Shown here in pieces: positions 25,832 through 32,771 of a stretch of 64,000 nt of DNA. Position 1 is the first letter of the stretch, and each line of letters starts with the position of its first letter. The notes beneath the pieces were generated by a model. The model was not told the DNA's origin. It saw nothing but the letters and a program-made list of their open reading frames with translations, and searched no databases. A program made the translations under genes and the position numbers. Source of the stretch: CAVTSA01 sp963737225 (GTDB lineage: Bacteria; Chloroflexota; Dormibacteria; Dormibacterales; Dormibacteraceae); assembly GCA_963737225.1 (NCBI GenBank), contig CAVTSA010000015.1, forward strand, positions 1 through 64,000, written 5' to 3'.

Positions 25832-26097
25832 GGGCCGCGCGCCTTTCGCCGGCCCTCGAGGAGGGACTCCTGCATCTCGAACACGGCCTCCAGGGCATGC
25901 TGTACCGTCCGGGCCCGCATTCTCGGTCGCAGGAGCGTCGGAACAGGGGCCAAGACCCGCTCCAGGTGAGACGCGGCGTCCCGTCCCAGCTGCTCCTTCC
26001 CTCGGCCCTCAAGGTTTAACTCTTCGAGACGTGCGATGACGCAGTCCGTCGCGGCAAGCGCGGCCCTGTAGCGGCGCTCGTTAAGCAGGCGAAGCAT
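25786..26097 (-). CDS. Hypothetical alpha-helical protein, 103 residues
   Basis: From ATG 26097, with GAGG about six bases upstream: MLRLLNERRYRAALAATDCV, then RLEELNLEGRGKEQLGRDA and TVQHALEAVFEMQESLLEGR. It is predicted to be all helical and charged. Its 3' end overlaps the integrase remnant by 46 bases in the opposite direction. I do not recognise the family. Confidence 0.5.
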   Translation of the reverse strand: MLRLLNERRYRAALAATDCVIARLEELNLEGRGKEQLGRDAASHLERVLAPVPTLLRPRMRARTVQHALEAVFEMQESLLEGRRKARGPQIVDSVLSAGTIAS

Positions 26098-26164
26098 TTC
26101 CAACCTCGGTTTGGTTGAACTCTTAATCCTGAGGTGTCTGGCCGAAGCCCCCGTATATGCGACT

Positions 26165-26737
26165 CTAGCCCCTCCACCCGAGGGCACCACAGTAGAGGAA
26201 TGATTGGAATGCATCGGGCCGTTGCCCACACTCGCGGACCGCTTGTATCACGGCCTCGAGCTCGACGCGGCTGGCCCAACCCTGGCCGATAATCACATCC
26301 CTCACGCTCGAGGCGCTCAAAAGGTCTACGTCGAGCTCAGCGAACCAACGCGTGCTCACCGGGTCGCGATACACGTCCGGCGCGTGTGCCACTCCTTGTG
26401 TTCTTGTGAAGCCGGCTTCGATCTTGAGGGTACGCAGGTGCCGTGAATAGAATGCGCACCGCCTGCGTGAGCGATCACGCGATCCCCAAAATGGACGACC
26501 CGCCGGAGCTCCGGGCTGTCAGGGGATATCGCGACTGTGCTGTGATCGTCATCACTGACTGCCGCCAAGCCACCGGGGCGGAGGACGCGTCGCATCTCGA
26601 CCAGCGTCCGCAATGCCACCCGGGGCGATCCTCGGCGCGATGTTGCCTACATCGCATCCAGCGTCGAGAATGTCCAAACCTGCGTGAAGATGGGGTAGAA
26701 GAAACGGTAGGAACGTCTGCGCCACCGATTTGAATTC
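26165..26737 (-). pseudogene. Decayed SAM-dependent methyltransferase
   Basis: Three pieces in different minus frames follow family order. Near 26737-26640: TFLPFLLPHLHAGLDILDAG with DAGCDVGNI, a SAM motif I with Asp for Gly. Near 26620-26440: MRRVLRPGGLAAVSDDDHST and RRVVHFGDRVIAHAGG. Near 26392-26165: WFAELDVDLLSASSVRD and RPDAFQSFLYCGALGW. At least two frame changes separate them. It looks like a UbiE/type-11 methyltransferase that has decayed. Confidence 0.6.
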
Positions 26738-26860
26738 GCAAGCGCACCGAACCACGCAGGACCCCAACGCCTGCCTCGGCGTTGACAGGAGGCGGATAGC
26801 AATCACGACGGCCGCACCAACTCCAGTCGAGACAAGGACCACCCTCATTCGGCTGAGCTG

Positions 26861-27043
26861 CTATGGCGACACCGGAGATCGATGCAACGAGACCCGTCGC
26901 ATGGCTTTCCACGCACGCTTTGCGCGAACACCAGGAGGTTCTGGCCGGACACTTGCGGCTAGGCGGACGCGCTCCGCATGCTCGATCAGCTCCCGCTGGT
27001 GCTGCTTTGCTACCTGGTATAGGGAATCAGGTGCCCAGTACAT
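26861..27043 (-). CDS. Small basic hypothetical protein
   Basis: A 60-residue protein from ATG 27043; GGAGG lies seven bases upstream. It starts MYWAPDSLYQVAKQHQRELI and is basic and helical (EHAERVRLAASVRPEPPG). Many actinobacteria encode small proteins of the form hydrophobic start plus RRELLxEAERxRLA; this one fits that pattern. Function unknown. Confidence 0.5.
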   Translation of the reverse strand: MYWAPDSLYQVAKQHQRELIEHAERVRLAASVRPEPPGVRAKRAWKAMRRVSLHRSPVSP

Positions 27044-27356
27044 TCAACAACCTCCATTGACATCCAGCCGATGCGATCGGCCTGGATTCGGTCGATGCAG
27101 CGCGCACCCGTGGTCCTGCGGGTCGGCTACGTGTTTTGCCCAGTTGCTTCCTGCGGTTGGCCGGATTCCCGTGAATGTCCGGGACTGTCGTTCCGGCTGC
27201 TGCGGCACAATCTGGTGGGCGGATCGTCCGGGCGGTCGATAGTGCATACACCGCGGGACCGGGAAACTGGGCGCCCGCGAGCCGCCCAGTTCGCGCCGTG
27301 GGCGGTGTATATACCCGGGCGGAGGTCCGACGTGGTGCGGAAGGAAGGAGCGCAGG
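27044..27356. other. Leader region of the ECF sigma gene
   Basis: No gene seen. The right part holds the nested inverted repeats at 27246-27310, then GTATATAC-type AT sequence (27306-27313) and the AAGGAAGGAG ribosome site of the sigma factor gene. Confidence 0.5.
27246..27310 (+). promoter_or_regulatory. Nested double inverted repeat upstream of ECF sigma gene
   Basis: Outer arms ATACACCGC (27246-27254) and GCGGTGTAT (27302-27310) are perfect 9 bp complements. Inside them AACTGGGCG (27265-27273) and CGCCCAGTT (27283-27291) form a second perfect 9 bp stem with a 9 base loop. As RNA this folds into a two-storey hairpin 47 bases ahead of the start codon; as DNA it could be a pair of operators. 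Confidence 0.5.
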
Positions 27357-28370
27357 ATGGTGACAGCCGATCGTCTGGCACGGGCGCGGGCAGGGGATGG
27401 AGAGGCGTTCCGGGAGCTGGCCGAGTCCCACCGGCGGGAGCTGCAGGTGCACTGCTACCGGATGCTCGGATCCTTACAGGACGCCGAGGACACCGTCCAG
27501 GAGACGATGTTGGCCGCCTGGCAAGGCATCGGCGGGTTCACTGAGGAACGATCGTCGCTGCGCACCTGGCTGTACAAGATCGCCACCAACCGGTGCCTGA
27601 ACGCGCGCCGCGCGGCGAGCCGGCGCCGGGTCAGGGAGTGGGATATGTCGCAGTTCGAAGCGCCCGTGCCGACGCCGCGCGACGAGCCCGTCTGGCTGCA
27701 GCCGTTTCCTGACGCGTTCCTCGAGGGCGCTGCCGACAGGCCGCTCGGGCCGGAGGCCCGCTACGAGCAGACCGAAGCCATCTCGCTGGCCTTCGTAACC
27801 GCTCTGCAGCTGCTACCTCCGCGCCAACTCGCCGTCCTCATCCTGCGCGACGTCCTCGGATTCCACGCCAGCGAGGTAGCCAGCATGCTGGGGGTGACCA
27901 TCGAATCGGTCAACAGCGGCCTCAAACGAGCCCGCGCTAGCCTGCAGCGCCGCCAGCAGTCGGCCGCCGGCCACCAACCGCCGCCCGCCGCAGGCTCGGC
28001 CGCCGAGGACGCGATCGTCGCCACGTTCGCGAGGGCGTGGGAGTCGGCAGACCTCGGCGCGCTGGTGGCCCTGCTGACCGAGGACGTCTTCATCGCTATG
28101 CCTCCGGAGCCCTTCGGATACGAGGGCCGTGAACTCGTGGCCCGCTACTGCGCCCGCCAGTTCGGCGCGGGCCGCAGCTTCGACCTCGTGCCGACCCGAG
28201 CCAACGGTCAGCCTGCGTTCGGGGCATACCTGCGCCTGCCGGCCGGAATCCGCCACGCGACCGGCCTCTATGTGCTCACCCTTGCCGGCGACCGGATCTG
28301 CGCCCTGACCCGCTTCGAGGCCAGCGTGCTGCCGTGGTTCGGCCTACCGCGATCGCTCCCGAGCCGATAG
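27357..28370 (+). CDS. ECF sigma factor with C-terminal SnoaL-like domain (SigG type)
   Basis: A 337-residue sigma factor. Region 2 lies at residues 8-90 (FRELAESHRRELQVHCYRML, LQDAEDTVQETMLAAWQ, LRTWLYKIATNRCLNARRA), region 4 at about 140-195 (LPPRQLAVLILRDVLGFHAS, TIESVNSGLKRARASLQ). Residues about 210-330 are an NTF2/SnoaL-like domain (AWESADLGALVALLTEDV, MPPEPFGYEGRELVARY). The SigG group (TIGR02960) has this layout and usually no anti-sigma partner; the C-terminal domain takes over control. AAGGAAGGAG lies seven bases before the ATG. None of the neighbours hints at its regulon. Confidence 0.9.
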   Translation: MVTADRLARARAGDGEAFRELAESHRRELQVHCYRMLGSLQDAEDTVQETMLAAWQGIGGFTEERSSLRTWLYKIATNRCLNARRAASRRRVREWDMSQFEAPVPTPRDEPVWLQPFPDAFLEGAADRPLGPEARYEQTEAISLAFVTALQLLPPRQLAVLILRDVLGFHASEVASMLGVTIESVNSGLKRARASLQRRQQSAAGHQPPPAAGSAAEDAIVATFARAWESADLGALVALLTEDVFIAMPPEPFGYEGRELVARYCARQFGAGRSFDLVPTRANGQPAFGAYLRLPAGIRHATGLYVLTLAGDRICALTRFEASVLPWFGLPRSLPSR

Positions 28371-28697
28371 CCAGCACCGGGCATGAAGAGGCTGCACGCG
28401 CCGAACGGTCCTTCCGCATCCGCGGGCTGCGCGAGGGGATTCGGGCCTCGGAGCACCTGCGGCGGCTGCTGGTCGGCGACCGTGCAGTCGATTCTCGACA
28501 AGGTCAATCCAGCACATAGGCGCGGCGGTCCTCACTGCGGGGCCCCGCCGACTCAGGAGTCGAACACAGCCTTGCAGCTCGCCGCGCCAGAACCGGACGA
28601 CATGCGGACCGCGTGCCCGGCGGAGAGCGGCGGTAACGCATCGTCAGTCGGGCGCCCGAGTCCCACCCTGACGGACCCGTCCAGCGGGGGCCTCGAG
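28371..28697. other. Stretch without a recognisable gene
   Basis: Arbitrary short frames only. No strong hairpin behind the sigma gene found. Confidence 0.4.
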
Positions 28698-28943
28698 CTA
28701 CGTTGTCGGTCGGAGACTCTCCGACCAAAACGCCTCATGGAGCTCTAACCGCTCCAGCTCCGACCGCAAGATTTCACGGTCGTGAAACAGCTCATCCTCC
28801 ACGGCCGGATCACCGGCCGCCTCCATCATCCCTTCGACGCCCGCGAGCATTTCTCTCTTAAACTCGATCAGCTCCCGGTAGACCGCTGCCCAGTGGCCGG
28901 CATCCTCGGGAGCCGCGTGCTCCGGATCTTCCCCAGGCTGCAT
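28698..28943 (-). CDS. Hypothetical helical protein, about 81 residues
   Basis: From ATG 28943 (a TTG at 28973 with AGAGGA close by is an alternative): MQPGEDPEHAAPEDAGHWAA, then YRELIEFKREMLAGVEGMME and HDREILRSELERLELHEAFW. Regular charged helices point to a coiled-coil or helical bundle. Small proteins like this occur in actinobacteria without known role. Confidence 0.5.
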   Translation of the reverse strand: MQPGEDPEHAAPEDAGHWAAVYRELIEFKREMLAGVEGMMEAAGDPAVEDELFHDREILRSELERLELHEAFWSESLRPTT

Positions 28944-29158
28944 ATGATCCACGCGCGTCCTCCGACCGCCCAATTCCTCTTGACGTCGACCTAGGGCCTC
29001 GCTCTTCCGTATGAATTCTTCCCTGTCAATTGCGTCCCTCCCGGCGGGTTCCCGGCCGCGTAGCCAGGAGAAGCCGCGGTAAATCGAGCGCCAAACCTAC
29101 GCCTGCCGAACTCGAGCGGGCGCCACAACGTCCTCGCGAACGCCGAGACACGGAGCGA

Positions 29159-29371
29159 TCAGGACGGCCTCGCCACGCGCGCAGCCCTCAACTCCTGCTC
29201 CAGGAACGCTATCTCCCCGCGGCTCATCGGATCCCGCAGGCGCCCCACTCTCTGCAGTTCTTTCGCCTCCCGCAGGACCCGCTCAAGGATCCTGACGTAG
29301 CGACGACCCCCTTCAGCATCCACCTCGCCGGAGTCTACGACGCTACGCCTACCAATCGTTATACCCGGCAT
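29159..29371 (-). CDS. Small hypothetical protein
   Basis: A 70-residue open frame ending with ILERVLREAKELQRVGRLRD and RGEIAFLEQELRAARVA, which look like two charged helices. The N-terminal third is not protein-like, so the start is doubtful. No ribosome site is clear. Not recognised. Confidence 0.3.
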   Translation of the reverse strand: MPGITIGRRSVVDSGEVDAEGGRRYVRILERVLREAKELQRVGRLRDPMSRGEIAFLEQELRAARVARPS

Positions 29372-29447
29372 ATCAACGAGCAGCGTTGGAAGGGCCCGGG
29401 AGCGCCACCGCGATCGAAGGCGCGACCGGGCCCGTCCAACTCAGGAA

Positions 29448-29927
29448 TCAGGATGAGGGGCCGGTCAGCCGCCCCTCGCTCTCTTCTCTCTGCCCGCCGA
29501 TCGGAATCCGGCGCGGAAGCGAGCGCGATGCCTTCGGCAGGTACACCTTTAGCAGGCCGTTCTCGATGTTGGCCTCGATGTGTTCGCTGTCCACGTCCCC
29601 CGAGAGCGACAGGCGACGGGCCGCGCTGCCCCACGCGAACTCGCGAGCCAGCGTCTGACCCTCCTCAACCGCCTTTTGTTCCTGGTGCTCGGCCTTGATC
29701 GTGAGCACGCCATCCGCGAACGTCACGTCGACATCGCCTGGGGCGAAGCCTGGCACCGGCGCCTCCACCTCGTAGCCGCTGGTGGATTCGCGCACGTTCA
29801 CCGGCAAGTACAGCGTGCCCGGCCGGCGATCGCGCTCCCCGCTCCCGTAGGCACTGTTCACCAGCCGGTCAACGGTCCGCTGCATGCTCGTCAGGTCGCC
29901 GAAAGGATCCCAACCGGTAACCATCAT
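29448..29927 (-). CDS. Small heat-shock protein, Hsp20 family (second copy)
   Basis: A 159-residue protein from ATG 29927 (ATG 29924 is equally near GAGGTG). The N-terminus is MMVTGWDPFGDLTSMQRTVD; the alpha-crystallin domain runs from LYLPVNVRESTSGYEVEAPV through VDVTFADGVLTIKAEH to IENGLLKVYLPKA. It differs strongly from the first copy at 22044, so it is a separate subfamily rather than a recent duplicate. The open frame reaching back to 30158 is not family-like. Chaperone role by family. Confidence 0.9.
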   Translation of the reverse strand: MMVTGWDPFGDLTSMQRTVDRLVNSAYGSGERDRRPGTLYLPVNVRESTSGYEVEAPVPGFAPGDVDVTFADGVLTIKAEHQEQKAVEEGQTLAREFAWGSAARRLSLSGDVDSEHIEANIENGLLKVYLPKASRSLPRRIPIGGQREESEGRLTGPSS

Positions 29928-30265
29928 CGACACCTCTAAACCACCTCCTGCGTTAAAAAGGAACTCAGAAGATCGCGGCAGCGGATCGTTTACCCGAGCG
30001 CCGCGACCGCTAAACGTGAAGAGGCACAAGTGACGGAAGGCTGTCGCCCACGCGTGGCGCATTTCCTCAGCGAGTACCGTCGGCCGGCGCTGCACTCTCG
30101 ACGCGCACTGCCCACATTTAGGTCCGTGCGTCGCTTGCCGCATGGGGCCTTCGAACACGCCCGACCATGTGCCGATCCTGCAGTAGGATACGATGCATAA
30201 TATGATATCGTTGGCATCATGTTAGCGCGGCGACTGCAAATACCCGATGACCGACGAGAGTCCTG
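29928..30265. other. Intergenic stretch with an AT-rich patch
   Basis: No gene seen. CGATGCATAATATGATATCG (30187-30206) is markedly AT-rich for this DNA and imperfectly palindromic; it probably belongs to the promoter of the small gene at 30266. Confidence 0.4.
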
Positions 30266-30439
30266 ATGCCCGAGCCCCAGGTGTCCCGCGAGGCGGTGAA
30301 AGAGACGCAGCACGAATCGGCGACCGCGGATCAAGAGGAGCCCGGATCGTCGCCGGAGCATGAGGCGAACGAACCTAGCAAGAACCCCACCGGCGAAAAG
30401 CGCGCGCGAGAGAACCGCGAGGAAGACCCACCGGCGTGA
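30266..30439 (+). CDS. Small acidic, disordered hypothetical protein
   Basis: A 57-residue protein, MPEPQVSREAVKETQHESAT, with Glu-rich middle and the end NEPSKNPTGEKRARENREED-PPA. The NEPSKNPTGEK words recur in small uncharacterised proteins of high-GC bacteria. It has no hydrophobic segment and is probably disordered. No clear ribosome site. Confidence 0.5.
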   Translation: MPEPQVSREAVKETQHESATADQEEPGSSPEHEANEPSKNPTGEKRARENREEDPPA

Positions 30440-30607
30440 AAACGACGGCACCTGTATCTCGCGTTGGTTGGTTCGCGGCCGGCCCACGCTTGGCCCCCAC
30501 GGGGGCCTGCTCGACCGGCTGAGCATCAGGTTCCTTCTTCGCAAACGACGCACCTTGCGTAGTTCCTCCGCCGGTGTCCGGTCAGCGCCGCCCGCACCGC
30601 AGTTCTC

Positions 30608-30650
30608 GTCATGATCCACCGCGTCTACGCACACCTGACGCTTAGCGACG
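30608..30650 (+). repeat. 43 bp repeat, copy 2 (integrase 3' end remnant)
   Basis: Near-identical (41/43) to 25742-25784. It encodes MIHRVYAHLTLSD and then loses similarity (VSRCYRR), so only the active-site tail of an integrase remains here. The sequence before it is unrelated to the first copy, marking a recombination junction. Confidence 0.75.
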
Positions 30651-30718
30651 TTTCGCGATGCTATCGTCGCCGCGCCCCGGCAATCAAGGGGCGCTCATGG
30701 AGGCCTTGGGCGAGAGAC

Positions 30719-31462
30719 TCAGAGTTTGCCCACCATCCCGGGCGCCTGGGTGGGCGCCGAAGAACCATCGGGTGCCGGCTCGAGAGTAACCGCGATCAGA
30801 CGGTCCTGAGCCAGGCCCTGATCGAGCACCAAGACCTTCGATCCGTCCGATTCCGGCAGGAAAACGCCCGCTGACTTCACGTGACCGGCGCTCGGCCCAA
30901 CCCAGAGCTGGTACACGCGACCGGGGGCGGGCACCGGCAGGTTGCTGAACTGGACAACCGCCAGTCCCTGCGACGAAACCTGAATCACCTCGCCTTGAGC
31001 GCCGGCGATCGTGCCCGCCGACGTGGGCCGGATTGCCGACGTCGTGACCGCCGTCGGCTGCGCCCGTGGAACTGAGCGGAGCTCTTGAGTCAGATACACG
31101 TTCCAGCCGGCCAGCACGATGACGGCGATCAGCGCGGCGACAAGCCCGGTGGCAACCCACGGCCGTCTCGACCGTGGCCGTGGGCGATGCGGCCGAAGCG
31201 CGACAGCTCTCGGGCGTGGCTCGACAGCCTGCGGCGATGCTCCGGCTGCCGCCAGCACGCGCTCCCGGAGTCGCGGCGGCGGGACCGCCTCCTCAGCCGC
31301 CAGGGGAAGCGATCCAAGCACCCGGCGCAATCTCTGCTCGAGCTGCCGGCAGCTCGCACAGGAAGCGAGATGCGCCCGGACGGCCGCCTCCTCCTGCGTA
31401 TCAAGGGCGTCCAGGACGAAAGCGGCGACCTCGTTTTCCATGCCGTCGTTGCGTTCAGCCAC
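30719..31462 (-). CDS. Anti-sigma factor, RskA-like with zinc-binding ZAS motif
   Basis: A 247-residue membrane protein. Residues about 10-50 hold the anti-sigma domain with the H-x3-C-x2-C motif HLASCASC. A single helix lies at about 102-120 (WVATGLVAALIAVIVLAGW). The outer domain is RskA-like (VVQFSNLPVPAPGRVYQLWV, VTLEPAPDGSSAPTQAPG). It should hold the sigma factor encoded just upstream at the membrane and release it on proteolysis. The start overlaps the sigma gene by eight bases. Confidence 0.92.
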   Translation of the reverse strand: MAERNDGMENEVAAFVLDALDTQEEAAVRAHLASCASCRQLEQRLRRVLGSLPLAAEEAVPPPRLRERVLAAAGASPQAVEPRPRAVALRPHRPRPRSRRPWVATGLVAALIAVIVLAGWNVYLTQELRSVPRAQPTAVTTSAIRPTSAGTIAGAQGEVIQVSSQGLAVVQFSNLPVPAPGRVYQLWVGPSAGHVKSAGVFLPESDGSKVLVLDQGLAQDRLIAVTLEPAPDGSSAPTQAPGMVGKL

Positions 31463-32036
31463 GGGGTTCCAGCCCTTTCCCCTGAAAGTAGGATTGCAGC
31501 TTCTCCAGAGCCAGTCGCATCCGACCCTTGACCGTGCCCAAGGGACATCGGACCATATCGGCGATCTCGCGGCCTGAGTAGCCTCCGAAATATGCCAGCT
31601 CCACCACCTGACGTTGCTCCGTAGGAAGCGACAGCAGCCCGGCCCGGATGGCCTCCCGCTCCAGGGAGTCCGCCAGCTGACCCCAGGGGTCCGGAGCCTG
31701 CCGATCTGGCGCGGTTGCGCCGTCGAGCTCGAGCTCGTCGCGCTCGTGAGCCGCTCGTCCCCGAAGGTGGTCGACGGCGCAGTTGCGCACAGCGGTCAGG
31801 AGCCAGCCGCGCAGCGACCCTCGGCGGGAGTCGAAGGTGGCGGCGGCGTTCCAGATCTTCAAGAAGGCCTCCTGTACCACGTCCTCGGACCGTGCGGAGT
31901 CCCCGAGGACTCGCAACGCCACCGAGTAGGCTAGCGCCCCGTAACGGTCGTAGAGCTCGGCGAGGGCATCGGCGTCGCGCTTGGCCAGCCGCGAGCCGAG
32001 GTCGGCGTCGCTCAAGTTCCGGGGAGAGGTCGGCAT
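31455..32036 (-). CDS. ECF sigma factor, SigK/SigL-like
   Basis: A 193-residue sigma-70 family factor. Region 2 is LAELYDRYGALAYSVALRVL, SEDVVQEAFLKIWNAAATF and GSLRGWLLTAVRNCAVDHLR; region 4 is LPTEQRQVVELAYFGGYSGR with PLGTVKGRMRLALEKLQ. It forms a two-gene unit with the RskA-like anti-sigma factor. The target promoters cannot be read from this window; such pairs normally transcribe their own operon. Confidence 0.92.
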   Translation of the reverse strand: MPTSPRNLSDADLGSRLAKRDADALAELYDRYGALAYSVALRVLGDSARSEDVVQEAFLKIWNAAATFDSRRGSLRGWLLTAVRNCAVDHLRGRAAHERDELELDGATAPDRQAPDPWGQLADSLEREAIRAGLLSLPTEQRQVVELAYFGGYSGREIADMVRCPLGTVKGRMRLALEKLQSYFQGKGLEPRG

Positions 32037-32050
32037 CGACGCTCGATAGC

Positions 32051-32413
32051 TCAGACAGCGACCGCGGGTTTGAGCCGCGCCGGGAACTCCATCGGGCTGG
32101 GCACCCCGAAACGGCTCTCGGCGCGATCCAGCAGCCGCTCCAACAGGTTGACGCCCTCGAGTCCCGGGAGACGTCCGATACCTTCGTCGATCGAGCGCAC
32201 CGCTTGGCGACCCTCCGGACCGTCAAAGAGGAACAGCGCCAGCTGGTCGACGTCTTCGGCGCTCTTCACGCCTTCACCGACCGCCCGGAAGCGGTTCGTC
32301 ATCACCCAGCGCACAGCCTGCCGGGCGATCGCGCTTTCGCGCAACAGGCGCTCGGCCTGGGAACGGTAAAAGGCGTAGTGAACCCGCTCCTGCTTGATGA
32401 TTCGCTCGACCAT
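32051..32413 (-). CDS. Ferritin-like protein, N-terminally truncated
   Basis: 120 residues beginning MVERIIKQERVHYAFYRSQA. The ExxH word (KQERVHYAFYR) is the second metal-ligand helix of ferritin-like/acyl-ACP-desaturase-like proteins; the first half with the other ligand pair is missing. The rest (RWVMTNRFRAVGEGVKSAED, GIGRLPGLEGVNLLERLLDR) fits the family's C-terminal part. Just upstream of the start the DNA belongs to an opposite-strand aldo/keto reductase end. The remaining protein is probably not active. Confidence 0.5.
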   Translation of the reverse strand: MVERIIKQERVHYAFYRSQAERLLRESAIARQAVRWVMTNRFRAVGEGVKSAEDVDQLALFLFDGPEGRQAVRSIDEGIGRLPGLEGVNLLERLLDRAESRFGVPSPMEFPARLKPAVAV

Positions 32414-32420
32414 CTCCGCC

Positions 32421-32598
32421 GACGGGATCGACTTGTCGGACGCCGTGCTCGATCGGATCGATCAGGTCGTCCCACCGGGAGTCACGATCAACGTCGCCGA
32501 CAACATGTGGAACATCGGCACCCCGGCGCTGGGCGCGCCGTTCCGGCGCCGGGCGAGCGCCGGGGCCGGGGCCCAGGCGACGGTCGCGCCGCAGTGAC
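32421..32598 (+). pseudogene. C-terminal fragment of an aldo/keto reductase
   Basis: The plus strand reads LSDAVLDRIDQVVPPGVTIN and VADNMWNIGTPALGAPFRRR. This matches the C-terminus of NADPH aldo/keto reductases (LSDEVLDRIDEIVPPGTTLNPAD). The catalytic barrel before it is absent. Confidence 0.55.
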
Positions 32599-32638
32599 AG
32601 CGATGCCGGTCGGACGGTTGGGGTTGGGTCACCTCGAG

Positions 32639-32666
32639 ATGGCCAAACGGTGGAGGTTCGTGCTCA
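32639..32666 (+). repeat. 28 bp repeat, copy 2
   Basis: Begins ATGGCCAAACGGTGGAGG; 25 of 28 bases match 24395-24422. Here no gene start follows, so it seems a leftover of the 5' region of a gene like the one at 24422. Confidence 0.5.
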
Positions 32667-32708
32667 GGTGGGACACCCACTCGAGCCGTGCGCTGCAACC
32701 CGCGCTTC

Positions 32709-32755
32709 GCTAGCCGGTGCGCCTGACCCGGACGTGATCAGGCCCCACCGCTAGC
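32709..32755. terminator. Hairpin behind the ABC binding-protein gene
   Basis: GCTAGC at both ends (32709-32714 and 32750-32755), with GGTG/CACC and CCTGA/TCAGG inside, forms a stem of about 16 pairs with small mismatches around an 11-base loop. It lies 17 bases past the minus-strand stop at 32772. No T-run. Confidence 0.5.
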
Positions 32756-32771
32756 AAAGCTGCGCGTCAAA

